A stretch of 32,606 nucleotides of DNA from Candidatus Heimdallarchaeota archaeon. GTDB taxonomy: Archaea; Asgardarchaeota; Heimdallarchaeia; Heimdallarchaeales; Heimdallarchaeaceae. The notes beneath the pieces were generated by a model. The model had not been told where the DNA came from. It searched no databases and was given only the letters and a program-made list of their open reading frames with translations. Both the position numbers and the translations under genes were made by a program. How positions within the stretch are numbered: position 1 is the first letter of the stretch; the number at the start of each line of letters is the position of its first letter. Where the stretch lies: assembly GCA_030607575.1 (NCBI GenBank), contig JAUWJS010000011.1, forward strand, positions 1-32,606, read 5' to 3'. Positions 26,048 through 32,606 of the stretch are shown piece after piece.

Positions 26048-26878
26048 ATGAATGAGTGTCATTACTGTAGAAACCCAGTACAATCTCATTGGAACTTTTG
26101 TCGTAAATGCGGCGCAAGATTGTTACAAAAGGATGAACCAGAACTAATTGTAAAGTCCGAAGAAGTCATTGAAATTGCTAAAGTAGACCCTACTTCCCCC
26201 ACTGGTATAATTTATGAACCATTGGAAGTTGAAGAAATTGAAGTGGAAGAGAAGGAGGAGGAGATAAAAGACTTAACTGATGATGAACTAGTAGAGAGAA
26301 TAGCAGATGTCATAGTAAAGAGAGATGATTTTAACGCTCTTTTGAAGAAAAGGACTGATATCAATGCAGAAATCGATAAATTACTAGATAGGGTAAAAAA
26401 TAAACTAGTTCCTAAAGAAGAAGCTTTACCTAGAATCAAGCAGTTAAAAGAAGCAGTAGATTTAGTCATTTCTGAAGAAAACGAATTTAAAAACTTCTCT
26501 GCAATTTTGCCAATTGAAGAAATCATTGAAGATAGAAATAATGAACGTATGAAGCTCAAAAAGCTCTCTGCACTTAAAGGAGATAAAGCAGTTAGTAGAG
26601 CTACTTTAGAAGGGATGGAAACAAAGTTCAAGAAGAACATAGAAAATCTTACAACTAAACTCAATATCGAATTGGCAAAAATGCGTAAAACTTTTGATGC
26701 TCTAGAGAATAAGATGAAAACTTTACAAAGAGATTTGGAAATTCTATATGTAAACTCACAAACTGGTGAGATTTCAGAGAAAAAATATGAGAAACATAAG
26801 TTAGAGAAATCAGAAGAAATTAATAAGATGAAGAAAGTAAGTAAGACTGTTGCTGAGATATTAGCAGAAGCAAGATAA
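26048..26878 (+). CDS. Zinc-ribbon plus coiled-coil protein
   Basis: No family is recognised for the whole 276-residue protein. It opens with a zinc ribbon: CHYC (Cys4, Cys7) and CRKC (Cys18, Cys21). An acidic linker (~50-80; EEIEVEEKEEEIKD) leads into about 190 residues of charged helix with strong coiled-coil character. The section TGEISEKKYEKHKLEKSEEI near the C-terminus resembles a SHOCT-like helical hairpin, which is a weak comparison. The track starts at GTG 26039. ATG 26048 is preferred, because AGGTG lies 6 nt upstream and the ribbon starts at once. The gene is followed after 12 nt by the metallo-beta-lactamase-fold gene, so they form an operon. The layout suggests an adaptor or scaffold that could contact nucleic acid or protein through the ribbon. 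Confidence 0.82.
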   Translation: MNECHYCRNPVQSHWNFCRKCGARLLQKDEPELIVKSEEVIEIAKVDPTSPTGIIYEPLEVEEIEVEEKEEEIKDLTDDELVERIADVIVKRDDFNALLKKRTDINAEIDKLLDRVKNKLVPKEEALPRIKQLKEAVDLVISEENEFKNFSAILPIEEIIEDRNNERMKLKKLSALKGDKAVSRATLEGMETKFKKNIENLTTKLNIELAKMRKTFDALENKMKTLQRDLEILYVNSQTGEISEKKYEKHKLEKSEEINKMKKVSKTVAEILAEAR

Positions 26879-26890
26879 ACGGTGTCTAAA

Positions 26891-27880
26891 ATGATATCTG
26901 ATCCAATTCATACGATAAATGAAAGAATTACAATAATAGATGGTCCCTCTGGAGATGGGGGAGAACGTAATAGAGGATATTTGCTAGGTAAAGATTCCTT
27001 TGCAATAATCAACACTGGAAGAAGAGGAAGTATAGAAAACACATTTCTAGAAGCAATTTTTAATAAGGGAAAAGACGCAAAAGATGTAAAATTTATTTTT
27101 CTTACTCATCCCTATCCTGACGTGATGGGGGGGGTGTACAAACTAAAGAAAATATTTCCTAACGCCCAAGTAGCCATTAATGAAAAGTGTAAATCTATAA
27201 TGACTGACCCTAATAATTTGATTAAAGAAAATAATTTCAATTTCACAAGAAAAGAGAAATTATACTTTGCAATTAAGAAGGATCCATTCGATGATTTAGA
27301 TGCATTCAAACCAGATATTTATTTCAAAGATGGAGAAAAGTTTGAAATCGATGATACAAAATTGATGGTAATTAATTTTGATGGAATATGTAAAGGCCAT
27401 AGTATGTTTTTTGCAACAGCGGAAAGAACCATGTTTACAGGTGATGCACTCAACTTGTATCCTGCGCTCTCTAGCAGCTATTTAATTGATTATTCGGGTT
27501 CTTATAAAGTATGGTTGAAAAACATCGAGTTTCTCGAAAAAGCGGAAATTTCAATGATATGTCCCGCTCATGATAATTATCAAGAAAATCGACATGTTAT
27601 ATCTTACGTAAATGATGTAAAGGAAGCATTTTATCAGTTTGAAAATCAGCTAGAAATGGCGATGACAGAACAAAAGTATCTGACTATGAACCAACTCATA
27701 GAAAGAGTTCATAGTTCTCAAGGTATCGTTTGGTATCACCCCTATTCTATGTTGGCACCAAAAACCAACATGACTGCCCATCTGAATAAACTAATAGATG
27801 AAAACAAAGTACAGAAAAATGAGAAATCTGATCCAATAACTTATACTTACATAGCATCAAATGATGATGTATTCTTCTAA
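26891..27880 (+). CDS. Metallo-beta-lactamase-fold protein with degenerate metal site
   Basis: This 329-aa protein has the metallo-beta-lactamase (MBL) fold: GYLLGKDSFAIINTG strands, LTHPYPDVMGG for the usual THxHxDHxGG, GHSMFF (His170), MFTGDAL (Asp185) and CPAHD (His227). In the first motif, His73 and Asp77 remain, but the second and third histidines are Tyr75 and Val78. A normal dinuclear site is therefore unlikely. The C-terminal ~75 residues (MNQLIERVHSSQGI to LNKLIDENKVQ) resemble a winged-helix-like region, as in glyoxalase II/LACTB2 relatives. GGTG (26881-26884) precedes ATG 26891, which I prefer to the GTG start 26882. It is coupled to the zinc-ribbon gene. It may be a mononuclear hydrolase, a binding protein or a pseudoenzyme. 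Confidence 0.85.
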   Translation: MISDPIHTINERITIIDGPSGDGGERNRGYLLGKDSFAIINTGRRGSIENTFLEAIFNKGKDAKDVKFIFLTHPYPDVMGGVYKLKKIFPNAQVAINEKCKSIMTDPNNLIKENNFNFTRKEKLYFAIKKDPFDDLDAFKPDIYFKDGEKFEIDDTKLMVINFDGICKGHSMFFATAERTMFTGDALNLYPALSSSYLIDYSGSYKVWLKNIEFLEKAEISMICPAHDNYQENRHVISYVNDVKEAFYQFENQLEMAMTEQKYLTMNQLIERVHSSQGIVWYHPYSMLAPKTNMTAHLNKLIDENKVQKNEKSDPITYTYIASNDDVFF

Positions 27881-27887
27881 GCTAAGC

Positions 27888-29072
27888 TTAGAAGTTTTTT
27901 ATTACATCTTTAACTAGTTTTAGTGGATTTTCTACTTTTTGTATTGATATTTGTGCAAAGGCTTTGTTTCCCCCACCTTTATTTTTTGTAATTTCTAGAA
28001 GCTTCTTCGATACTTCATTTGCTGGAATACTTTCATCAGATGATAAGATGTAAAGAATTTCATTCTTTCCTATTATAACCACAAGAAATCCTTCAATCAT
28101 TTCTTTAGCAGCAGATTGAATTGCTTGACGATCAATTTCTAATAATTCAAAGAAAACGCATGATAAGCCATTGATTGTTATCTTCCAATGTTGTAGATTA
28201 CTGAAAATCATTTTCAATAACTTTACATTTCCTGATTGTAGGACATCAAAACTATTAAGTTTATTTTGTATCATCTCAACAAGTTTCTCATCTTTCTTTT
28301 GAGTTAGCTCTTCTAAAACAATCATCATTTTTCTTTGTTGATTTGCAAATGTAAGACCATATTGATCAACTAGAAGTTTGAGAGTATATCCCTTCAGATT
28401 CTCAAGAACTATTCCCTTAACTTCAGAAAGATTCTTCACATGAATACCTCCACAACAGACTAAATCAAATCCATCATCTTCACCAAGTTGAATGAGTCTT
28501 ACAGTTTTTTCATCTGAGGTTTTTCCTCTTGTCCTTTGTTTGAATTTCTTTTTATATTCTTCTTGATCTACAACAATCGATTTAATTATAGTTCCTGAAT
28601 TTATAATATCATTTGCTTGTTCTAATGCTTTTAACACTTGTTCAAGTGATAATTTCATGGAAGTTTCAATATCAACCTTCCCTTCCTCAAAATTAGCTTT
28701 TAGAGTTCTGCATTGATAGATTTTTTCCAGAATATGAGATATGAGGTGCTGAGAAGAATGTGCTTTCATAAATGAATATCTTCTTTTCCAATCTAATTTT
28801 AGAAGCACTTCTTTTCCTTCTTCAAATTCAATATTTCCTTTAGATTTTATTTCATGCCAAATTCCTTCTTCGTCTTTGTAGACATTAATTATTGGAAATT
28901 CTTTATCAGCATAAACAATAGTACCTCTATCCGATAATTGGCCTCCTCCTCCAGGGTAAAAGAATTTCTGACTGAACTGAAATTCCCTTTCTCTAATTTT
29001 CCTTATTTTTCCTGTCATTTCTTCTTGATATGGAACTTTCCAATATGTAGGGATTGAAAACTCTTTAGCCAT
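27888..29072 (-). CDS. Long AlaX-type alanyl-tRNA editing protein
   Basis: This is a trans-editing deacylase related to the editing half of alanyl-tRNA synthetase. It removes Ser (or Gly) from mischarged tRNA-Ala. The N-terminal part has FFYPGGGGQLSDRG. The zinc ligands are HSSQH (His105, His109) and CCGGIH (Cys207 with His211). The C-terminal ~150 residues end in NKGGGNKAFAQIS, the glycine-rich motif of the DHHA1 domain, making this the long AlaX form of about 394 aa. Starts at 29087 (MFFSSMAKEF) and 29072 (MAKEF) are possible. I prefer 29072, because TTTATTAA on the minus strand lies at the distance expected of a leaderless start. It converges with the MBL gene across 7 nt. Confidence 0.92.
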   Translation of the reverse strand: MAKEFSIPTYWKVPYQEEMTGKIRKIREREFQFSQKFFYPGGGGQLSDRGTIVYADKEFPIINVYKDEEGIWHEIKSKGNIEFEEGKEVLLKLDWKRRYSFMKAHSSQHLISHILEKIYQCRTLKANFEEGKVDIETSMKLSLEQVLKALEQANDIINSGTIIKSIVVDQEEYKKKFKQRTRGKTSDEKTVRLIQLGEDDGFDLVCCGGIHVKNLSEVKGIVLENLKGYTLKLLVDQYGLTFANQQRKMMIVLEELTQKKDEKLVEMIQNKLNSFDVLQSGNVKLLKMIFSNLQHWKITINGLSCVFFELLEIDRQAIQSAAKEMIEGFLVVIIGKNEILYILSSDESIPANEVSKKLLEITKNKGGGNKAFAQISIQKVENPLKLVKDVIKNF

Positions 29073-29087
29073 ACTTGAAAAAAACAT

Positions 29088-29308
29088 GAATTAATAAAAA
29101 AAAGTTGTGTTTGAAAGCTTTCTCTTTAATGAAAGAAAAAAATGGAGTTTATTTGTTTAGTTTTGCTTCACAGCTTATCCAATATGAAACTTGGCATTTT
29201 TCGAAGTTCCACAATGAATACTGTATTAGTTTAGAAACATTTAAGAGATTTTTGTAGTATTATTCCAAAAATTTTTAACAAAACAATACTTCTTGTTTTT
29301 GATTACTA
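29088..29308. other. Intergenic region between AlaX and the acyl-CoA synthetase operon
   Basis: This 221-nt gap is the longest in the window. It is AT-rich and codes for no protein that I can support. It holds the AlaX TATA-like element at its left end. The palindrome GAAAGCTTTC lies at about 29112-29121. An AAAAATTTTTAAC stretch (about 29265-29277) could be the TATA region of the operon starting at 29309. I see no tRNA-like or riboswitch-like structure. Confidence 0.4.
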
Positions 29309-30730
29309 ATGAAAACTAGGCTAGAGAACTTCTTTAACGCCAAATCATTTTGTGTTGTGGGTGCTTCAACTACTTCCAATAAACCTGGGAATGTAGTAGC
29401 ATATAATTTTGTACATTTTTTTCCTGGAAAAACATATCTTGTTAACCCAAAAGGTGGAGAACTATATAATAACAAATTATACAAATCAGTTTTAGAGATA
29501 GATGATTCTATTGATGCTGCATGCGTTATCGTTCCAGCTCGATATGTTCCTTTAGCATTACAAGAATGTGGAAAAAAAGGTATAAAGAACATAATTGTTA
29601 CAACTGGTGGTTTTAGCGAAATTGGGGAAGAAGGAATCAAACTTCAACAACAAATGTTCGATGTTATGAGGGAGTTTGAACTTAATGTTATTGGACCAAA
29701 TTGCTTGGGTTTATACTCACCAGCTCTTGGTTATGATACAATGTTTTTACCAGGTAGTAAATTAAAAAGACCATCTAATGGACCTGTATCAATATTCACT
29801 CAAAGTGGAGCTTTTGGAGCTGCTTTCATTGATCAGCTCTCTCGTTTAGGTTCTGGTAAATGGGTTTCCAAATTTATTTCTTATGGAAATGCAAGCGACA
29901 TTAACGAAACTGATTCTTTAGAATTTGTTGGACAAGACCCTGATACAAAAATGATTCTAATCTATCTAGAAGACTTCAAAAATGGTAGAGAATTCATGCA
30001 AAAAGCAAGAGAAATTTCTCTAAAAAAACCTATTATGGGAATTAAAGCAAATCGTACTGAAACTGGTGCAAAAGCTGGAGCATCACATACTGCCGCATTA
30101 TCAGTTAATGATATAATAGTTGATGACTTACTATCTGACGCTGGTATAATCCGAGTAATAACATGGGACCAATTAGAAGATTGTGTTTTAGTATTTGGAA
30201 CTCAACCTTTACCATTAGGAGATAAAGTGGCAATTGTGACAGATGGTGGTGGGGCTGGAGTAATGGCATCAGATATGGTTTCTGATTGTGGTCTTACACT
30301 TGCTAAGCTTTCAGCTGAAGTACAGAAGAAACTTGATGACACTTTTCCATCATTTTATTCAACTGGAAATCCAATTGATATAACTGGCAGTGCAACAGCG
30401 GCAGATTATCGAATTGCTTTAGAAGCTGTTTATGATGATCCAAATGTAGATTCAATTGTTAACATCTGTATTCCGGTTATACCTGATTTAGATATAGAAG
30501 AGTATATCAAAATTACAAAAGAATTAGCTAAGAGAAAAGAAAAACCCTTTGTAACAGCTTTAGTTGGAGGTGAAGAAGCAGATTATGCAACTGTAGAATT
30601 ATTAAAGGATGATTTACCTGCATTTGAAAGTCCTGGTAGAGCTGTCAGAGCTTTAGGTATGCTTACTGAATATACTAAATATCTTCAAAAACATGGTGTG
30701 GATCCAAGATCTATCAAAATGGAGGACTAA
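29309..30730 (+). CDS. ADP-forming acyl-CoA synthetase alpha subunit
   Basis: This is the CoA-binding, catalytic subunit of the NDP-forming acyl-CoA synthetase that makes ATP from acyl-CoA in peptide fermentation. It has 473 aa and covers the three alpha domains. The N-terminal Rossmann domain has FCVVGASTTSNKPGN. The ligase domain has VIGPNCLGLYSP and IFTQSGAFGAAF. His260 in KAGASHTAAL is the phosphohistidine, equivalent to His257 of the Pyrococcus enzyme. IVTDGGGAGVMASD is in the third domain. The ATG at 29309 lacks an obvious Shine-Dalgarno sequence, and AAAAATTTTTAAC about 32-44 nt upstream can serve as the TATA region. The beta gene starts 2 nt after the stop. Acetyl-CoA or branched/aromatic acyl-CoA specificity cannot be assigned by eye. 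Confidence 0.95.
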   Translation: MKTRLENFFNAKSFCVVGASTTSNKPGNVVAYNFVHFFPGKTYLVNPKGGELYNNKLYKSVLEIDDSIDAACVIVPARYVPLALQECGKKGIKNIIVTTGGFSEIGEEGIKLQQQMFDVMREFELNVIGPNCLGLYSPALGYDTMFLPGSKLKRPSNGPVSIFTQSGAFGAAFIDQLSRLGSGKWVSKFISYGNASDINETDSLEFVGQDPDTKMILIYLEDFKNGREFMQKAREISLKKPIMGIKANRTETGAKAGASHTAALSVNDIIVDDLLSDAGIIRVITWDQLEDCVLVFGTQPLPLGDKVAIVTDGGGAGVMASDMVSDCGLTLAKLSAEVQKKLDDTFPSFYSTGNPIDITGSATAADYRIALEAVYDDPNVDSIVNICIPVIPDLDIEEYIKITKELAKRKEKPFVTALVGGEEADYATVELLKDDLPAFESPGRAVRALGMLTEYTKYLQKHGVDPRSIKMED

Positions 30731-30732
30731 AA

Positions 30733-31419
30733 ATGAGTGGAATAAAAGAAATACTTACAGTGATTCAATCAGAACAGAGGAAAGCTGTTCTAGAACATGA
30801 AGCAAAAATGATTTTGAGAAAAATGGAAATAATTGTTCCTCCTTCTGCTCTAGTGAAAACAAAAGAAGAAGCTATAGAAGCAGCCAGCAAATTTGGATAT
30901 CCTGTAGTTATGAAATTGATGTCGGTTGAAGTTATACACAAAACAGACTATGGTGCAGTTGTAATAAATCTACAATCAGAAGAAGAAGTAAAATCAACAT
31001 TTGATGATTTTATGAATAGATTCTCAAGTGTGGATGTTGCAGGTGTTCTTATTGAAAAAATGGTTGGTAAAGGCCTTGAATTGATTATAGGAACAAATAC
31101 TGATCCAACTTTTGGTCCTGTCATTCTATTTGGTGTAGGGGGTGTCATGGTTGAAGCAATCAAAGATGTGGTTTTTCGTTTGTGTCCAACAACTCAACCT
31201 CAAGCATTACAAGCTATTGAAGAAATCAAAGCAAGGGTTTTGTTAGAAGGTTTTAGAGGAATGCCAAAGGTGAATAAAAAAGAACTTTCTAATTTGATTG
31301 TAAAAATTTCAGAATTAGCATGGGAATATAAGGAGTATATTGCAGAAATGGATATTAATCCAATAATTGCAAATGAGGATGGTTTATTCCCTGTAGATGC
31401 AAGAATAATTCTGAAGTAA
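30733..31419 (+). CDS. ADP-forming acyl-CoA synthetase beta subunit
   Basis: This ATP-grasp partner of the alpha subunit has 228 aa. His69 in KLMSVEVIHKTDYGAV is the conserved phosphate-relay histidine. ELIIGTNTDPTFGPVILFGVGGVMVE and EMDINPIIANEDGLFPVDARI are typical of the nucleotide site. GGAGG within the last codons of the alpha gene (30722-30726) is a strong ribosome binding site 6 nt before the ATG, so the two subunits are tightly coupled. It is clearly a paralogue of the stand-alone beta subunit at 16.7 kb; the two share motif order and length. Together alpha and beta form a heterotetramer in characterised archaea. Confidence 0.95.
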   Translation: MSGIKEILTVIQSEQRKAVLEHEAKMILRKMEIIVPPSALVKTKEEAIEAASKFGYPVVMKLMSVEVIHKTDYGAVVINLQSEEEVKSTFDDFMNRFSSVDVAGVLIEKMVGKGLELIIGTNTDPTFGPVILFGVGGVMVEAIKDVVFRLCPTTQPQALQAIEEIKARVLLEGFRGMPKVNKKELSNLIVKISELAWEYKEYIAEMDINPIIANEDGLFPVDARIILK

Positions 31420-31463
31420 TTCTCTTCTTCTTTTCTTAAGTAAGTGAAAGTAAATGCGAAGAG

Positions 31464-32606
31464 CTAAATTTCTTCAAAATACTCTTCTAGTTCCACTTCC
31501 TCTTCTTGTTCATCAGCGGAGAACCTTATATCCAAAGAAGAAATGGTCTCTTTCAGTGTTTCAAGTACTTTTGCATCATCTTCATAGTGTTGGGTGTCGA
31601 TGATTCTTTTATAAATTTCTTCAGGAAGATCATCAAAATATCTAATACCATAAGCTATGGCGTCTCTAACTCTGGGATCAGAATCACTTTCAAGAATTTT
31701 AATTACTCTTTCCATAGTTTCTTTATCATTTAGATAAAGTATGCACAAAGCACCTGTTGCTCTTTCTAATGGAAAGCTACTTGTTAGCATCGATACAAGA
31801 TTCTGAGAGGTTTGAGCTTTTTCTCCTCGTTTTGTTAAAATCAGAGCCAACCAAGTTTTTAGGTATGGTGGGGACTTGTAAAATTTTTCATCTAAAGAAG
31901 AAATATCTAAATCTCTCCTGAGGAGTAGCTCTTTGAGTGCTGTATCTTTATTATCGCCAGCTAAAGAGAGTAACAAAGTACCTAGTTTATCTTTTCTAAA
32001 AATAGCTATCAAAACTAATGGAACATAGAAAAGAGCAACTAAAGGATACACACCTACTTTATTGTAGACTAGACTATTAACTGCATAGAAGAAGTAAATA
32101 ATACTTCCTAGCAAACCAGCAATTCTTAACGGATATGTGAAACTAAAATTTCTTCTTATAATTGGATTCTTAACCCAGAAATAACTTAGTGAAAAAGCAA
32201 TGAACCCAATAGAAATCGGAACAGCGAGATATAGAAAAATTATTGTACCAATAGCTGTTTGTGCGGTTACTGCGGTTGAAATATACATTATACCAAAATA
32301 TAGAGCAAGTGGGATAGTAGTTCCTAAAATTATGGAAGTCCATCTTCTTCTAACTGATTTTTCTTCAAGGAAGTTAGTTTGTTTTTTAAGTGTAGGAATG
32401 ACAGATTCACTCATTTGGAGAGTTGCTTTAGTCATTGTTGTCAACAAACCTGTGAAGCTTTGTTTTCCATATTTTTTCGTAATAAGTGAATTAACTAACC
32501 CAACTAGCACGATGAAAATAATAAGTGAAAAAAATATCCCCAAGTAAGTAAACACAAACTGCAGAATAACTTCAATTACAAGAATTACAAAAAAGAATAC
32601 TACTAA
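31464..32606 (-). CDS. Membrane protein with HEAT-like C-terminal domain, probably 5'-truncated
   Basis: No named family is recognised. The ORF track starts at GTG 32555, but the frame stays open to the window edge. The 17 extra codons encode more hydrophobic sequence (LVVFFFVILVIEVILQF), so the true start probably lies outside. About five membrane helices occupy the N-terminal half (for example YLGIFFSLIIFIVLVGLV, IILGTTIPLALYFGIMYI and YPLVALFYVPLVLIAIF). The C-terminal ~190 residues are soluble helical repeats resembling HEAT/armadillo units (ATGALCILYLNDKETMERVIKILESDSDPRVRDAIAYGI). They are followed by an acidic end (EQEEEVELEEYFEE). It is probably a membrane-tethered scaffold with cytoplasmic repeats, but this is inferred from composition. 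It converges with the acyl-CoA synthetase operon across 44 nt. Confidence 0.8.
   Translation of the reverse strand, partial: LVVFFFVILVIEVILQFVFTYLGIFFSLIIFIVLVGLVNSLITKKYGKQSFTGLLTTMTKATLQMSESVIPTLKKQTNFLEEKSVRRRWTSIILGTTIPLALYFGIMYISTAVTAQTAIGTIIFLYLAVPISIGFIAFSLSYFWVKNPIIRRNFSFTYPLRIAGLLGSIIYFFYAVNSLVYNKVGVYPLVALFYVPLVLIAIFRKDKLGTLLLSLAGDNKDTALKELLLRRDLDISSLDEKFYKSPPYLKTWLALILTKRGEKAQTSQNLVSMLTSSFPLERATGALCILYLNDKETMERVIKILESDSDPRVRDAIAYGIRYFDDLPEEIYKRIIDTQHYEDDAKVLETLKETISSLDIRFSADEQEEEVELEEYFEEI

Noticed and set aside
26212-26664. 150-aa Ser-rich minus-strand ORF
   Set aside because: It is the mirror image of the charged coiled-coil region of the zinc-ribbon gene.
29112-29121. Palindrome GAAAGCTTTC
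   Set aside because: It is short and AT-rich, with no clear position relative to a promoter.

Overview
The window looks like a stretch of chromosome from an AT-rich archaeon, by eye roughly one third G+C. Several gene families are typically archaeal: RtcB with archease, separate alpha and beta subunits of ADP-forming acyl-CoA synthetase, a protein disulfide oxidoreductase with two thioredoxin folds, a DUF84 NTPase, a long AlaX and a circularly permuted YlqF/YawG-type GTPase. Many genes have a TATA-like box about 26 nt ahead of a plausible transcription start. Others have Shine-Dalgarno sequences of the GGTG or GAGG kind. A membrane-anchored legumain/caspase-like peptidase, a zinc-ribbon coiled-coil protein and the amino-acid fermentation genes would suit an Asgard or other heterotrophic anaerobic archaeon, but this placement is an inference. 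I see no rRNA, tRNA, CRISPR array, IS element or prophage. No gene-free stretch exceeds about 300 bases.

Layout. Bases 1-1514 (minus) hold the start of gcvPA, then gcvH, then archease. rtcB (plus) diverges from archease. A TatD-like/DHH nuclease pair overlaps by 4 nt on the minus strand. It diverges from a tiny proline-rich coiled-coil gene and a circularly permuted GTPase. gcvT (minus) lies alone at 6.1-7.2 kb, 5 kb from the other glycine cleavage genes. It is divergent from a beta-eliminating lyase whose specificity residues are those of tyrosine phenol-lyase. Then come a serine beta-lactamase-like hydrolase, a secreted C13 peptidase, an agmatinase-family ureohydrolase, a CoA-disulfide-reductase-like flavoprotein and a long-form urocanate hydratase. 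A stand-alone acyl-CoA synthetase beta subunit is divergent from the urocanase.

From 17.4 to 21.1 kb come a single-domain parvulin, a protein disulfide oxidoreductase, a membrane protein with an acidic repeat tail, and a secreted, membrane-anchored metallophosphoesterase. purB, an 847-residue TPR-type solenoid, a NifU C-terminal-domain protein and a DUF84 NTPase follow. The zinc-ribbon/coiled-coil gene and a metallo-beta-lactamase-fold gene with degenerate metal ligands form a two-gene operon at 26.0-27.9 kb. The window closes with AlaX (minus), a complete acyl-CoA synthetase alpha-beta operon (plus) and a membrane/HEAT-like protein (minus) that is probably cut by the window edge.

How the genes fit together. 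Glycine cleavage, tyrosine phenol-lyase, urocanase, the ureohydrolase and two sets of ADP-forming acyl-CoA synthetase genes indicate amino-acid degradation with ATP made from acyl-CoA thioesters. The disulfide reductase-like flavoprotein, protein disulfide oxidoreductase and parvulin are redox and protein-folding functions. RtcB with archease, AlaX, the GTPase, and the TatD and DHH proteins serve RNA, translation and nucleic-acid turnover. Most transcription units are one or two genes long, often convergent with gaps of only 6-27 nt.
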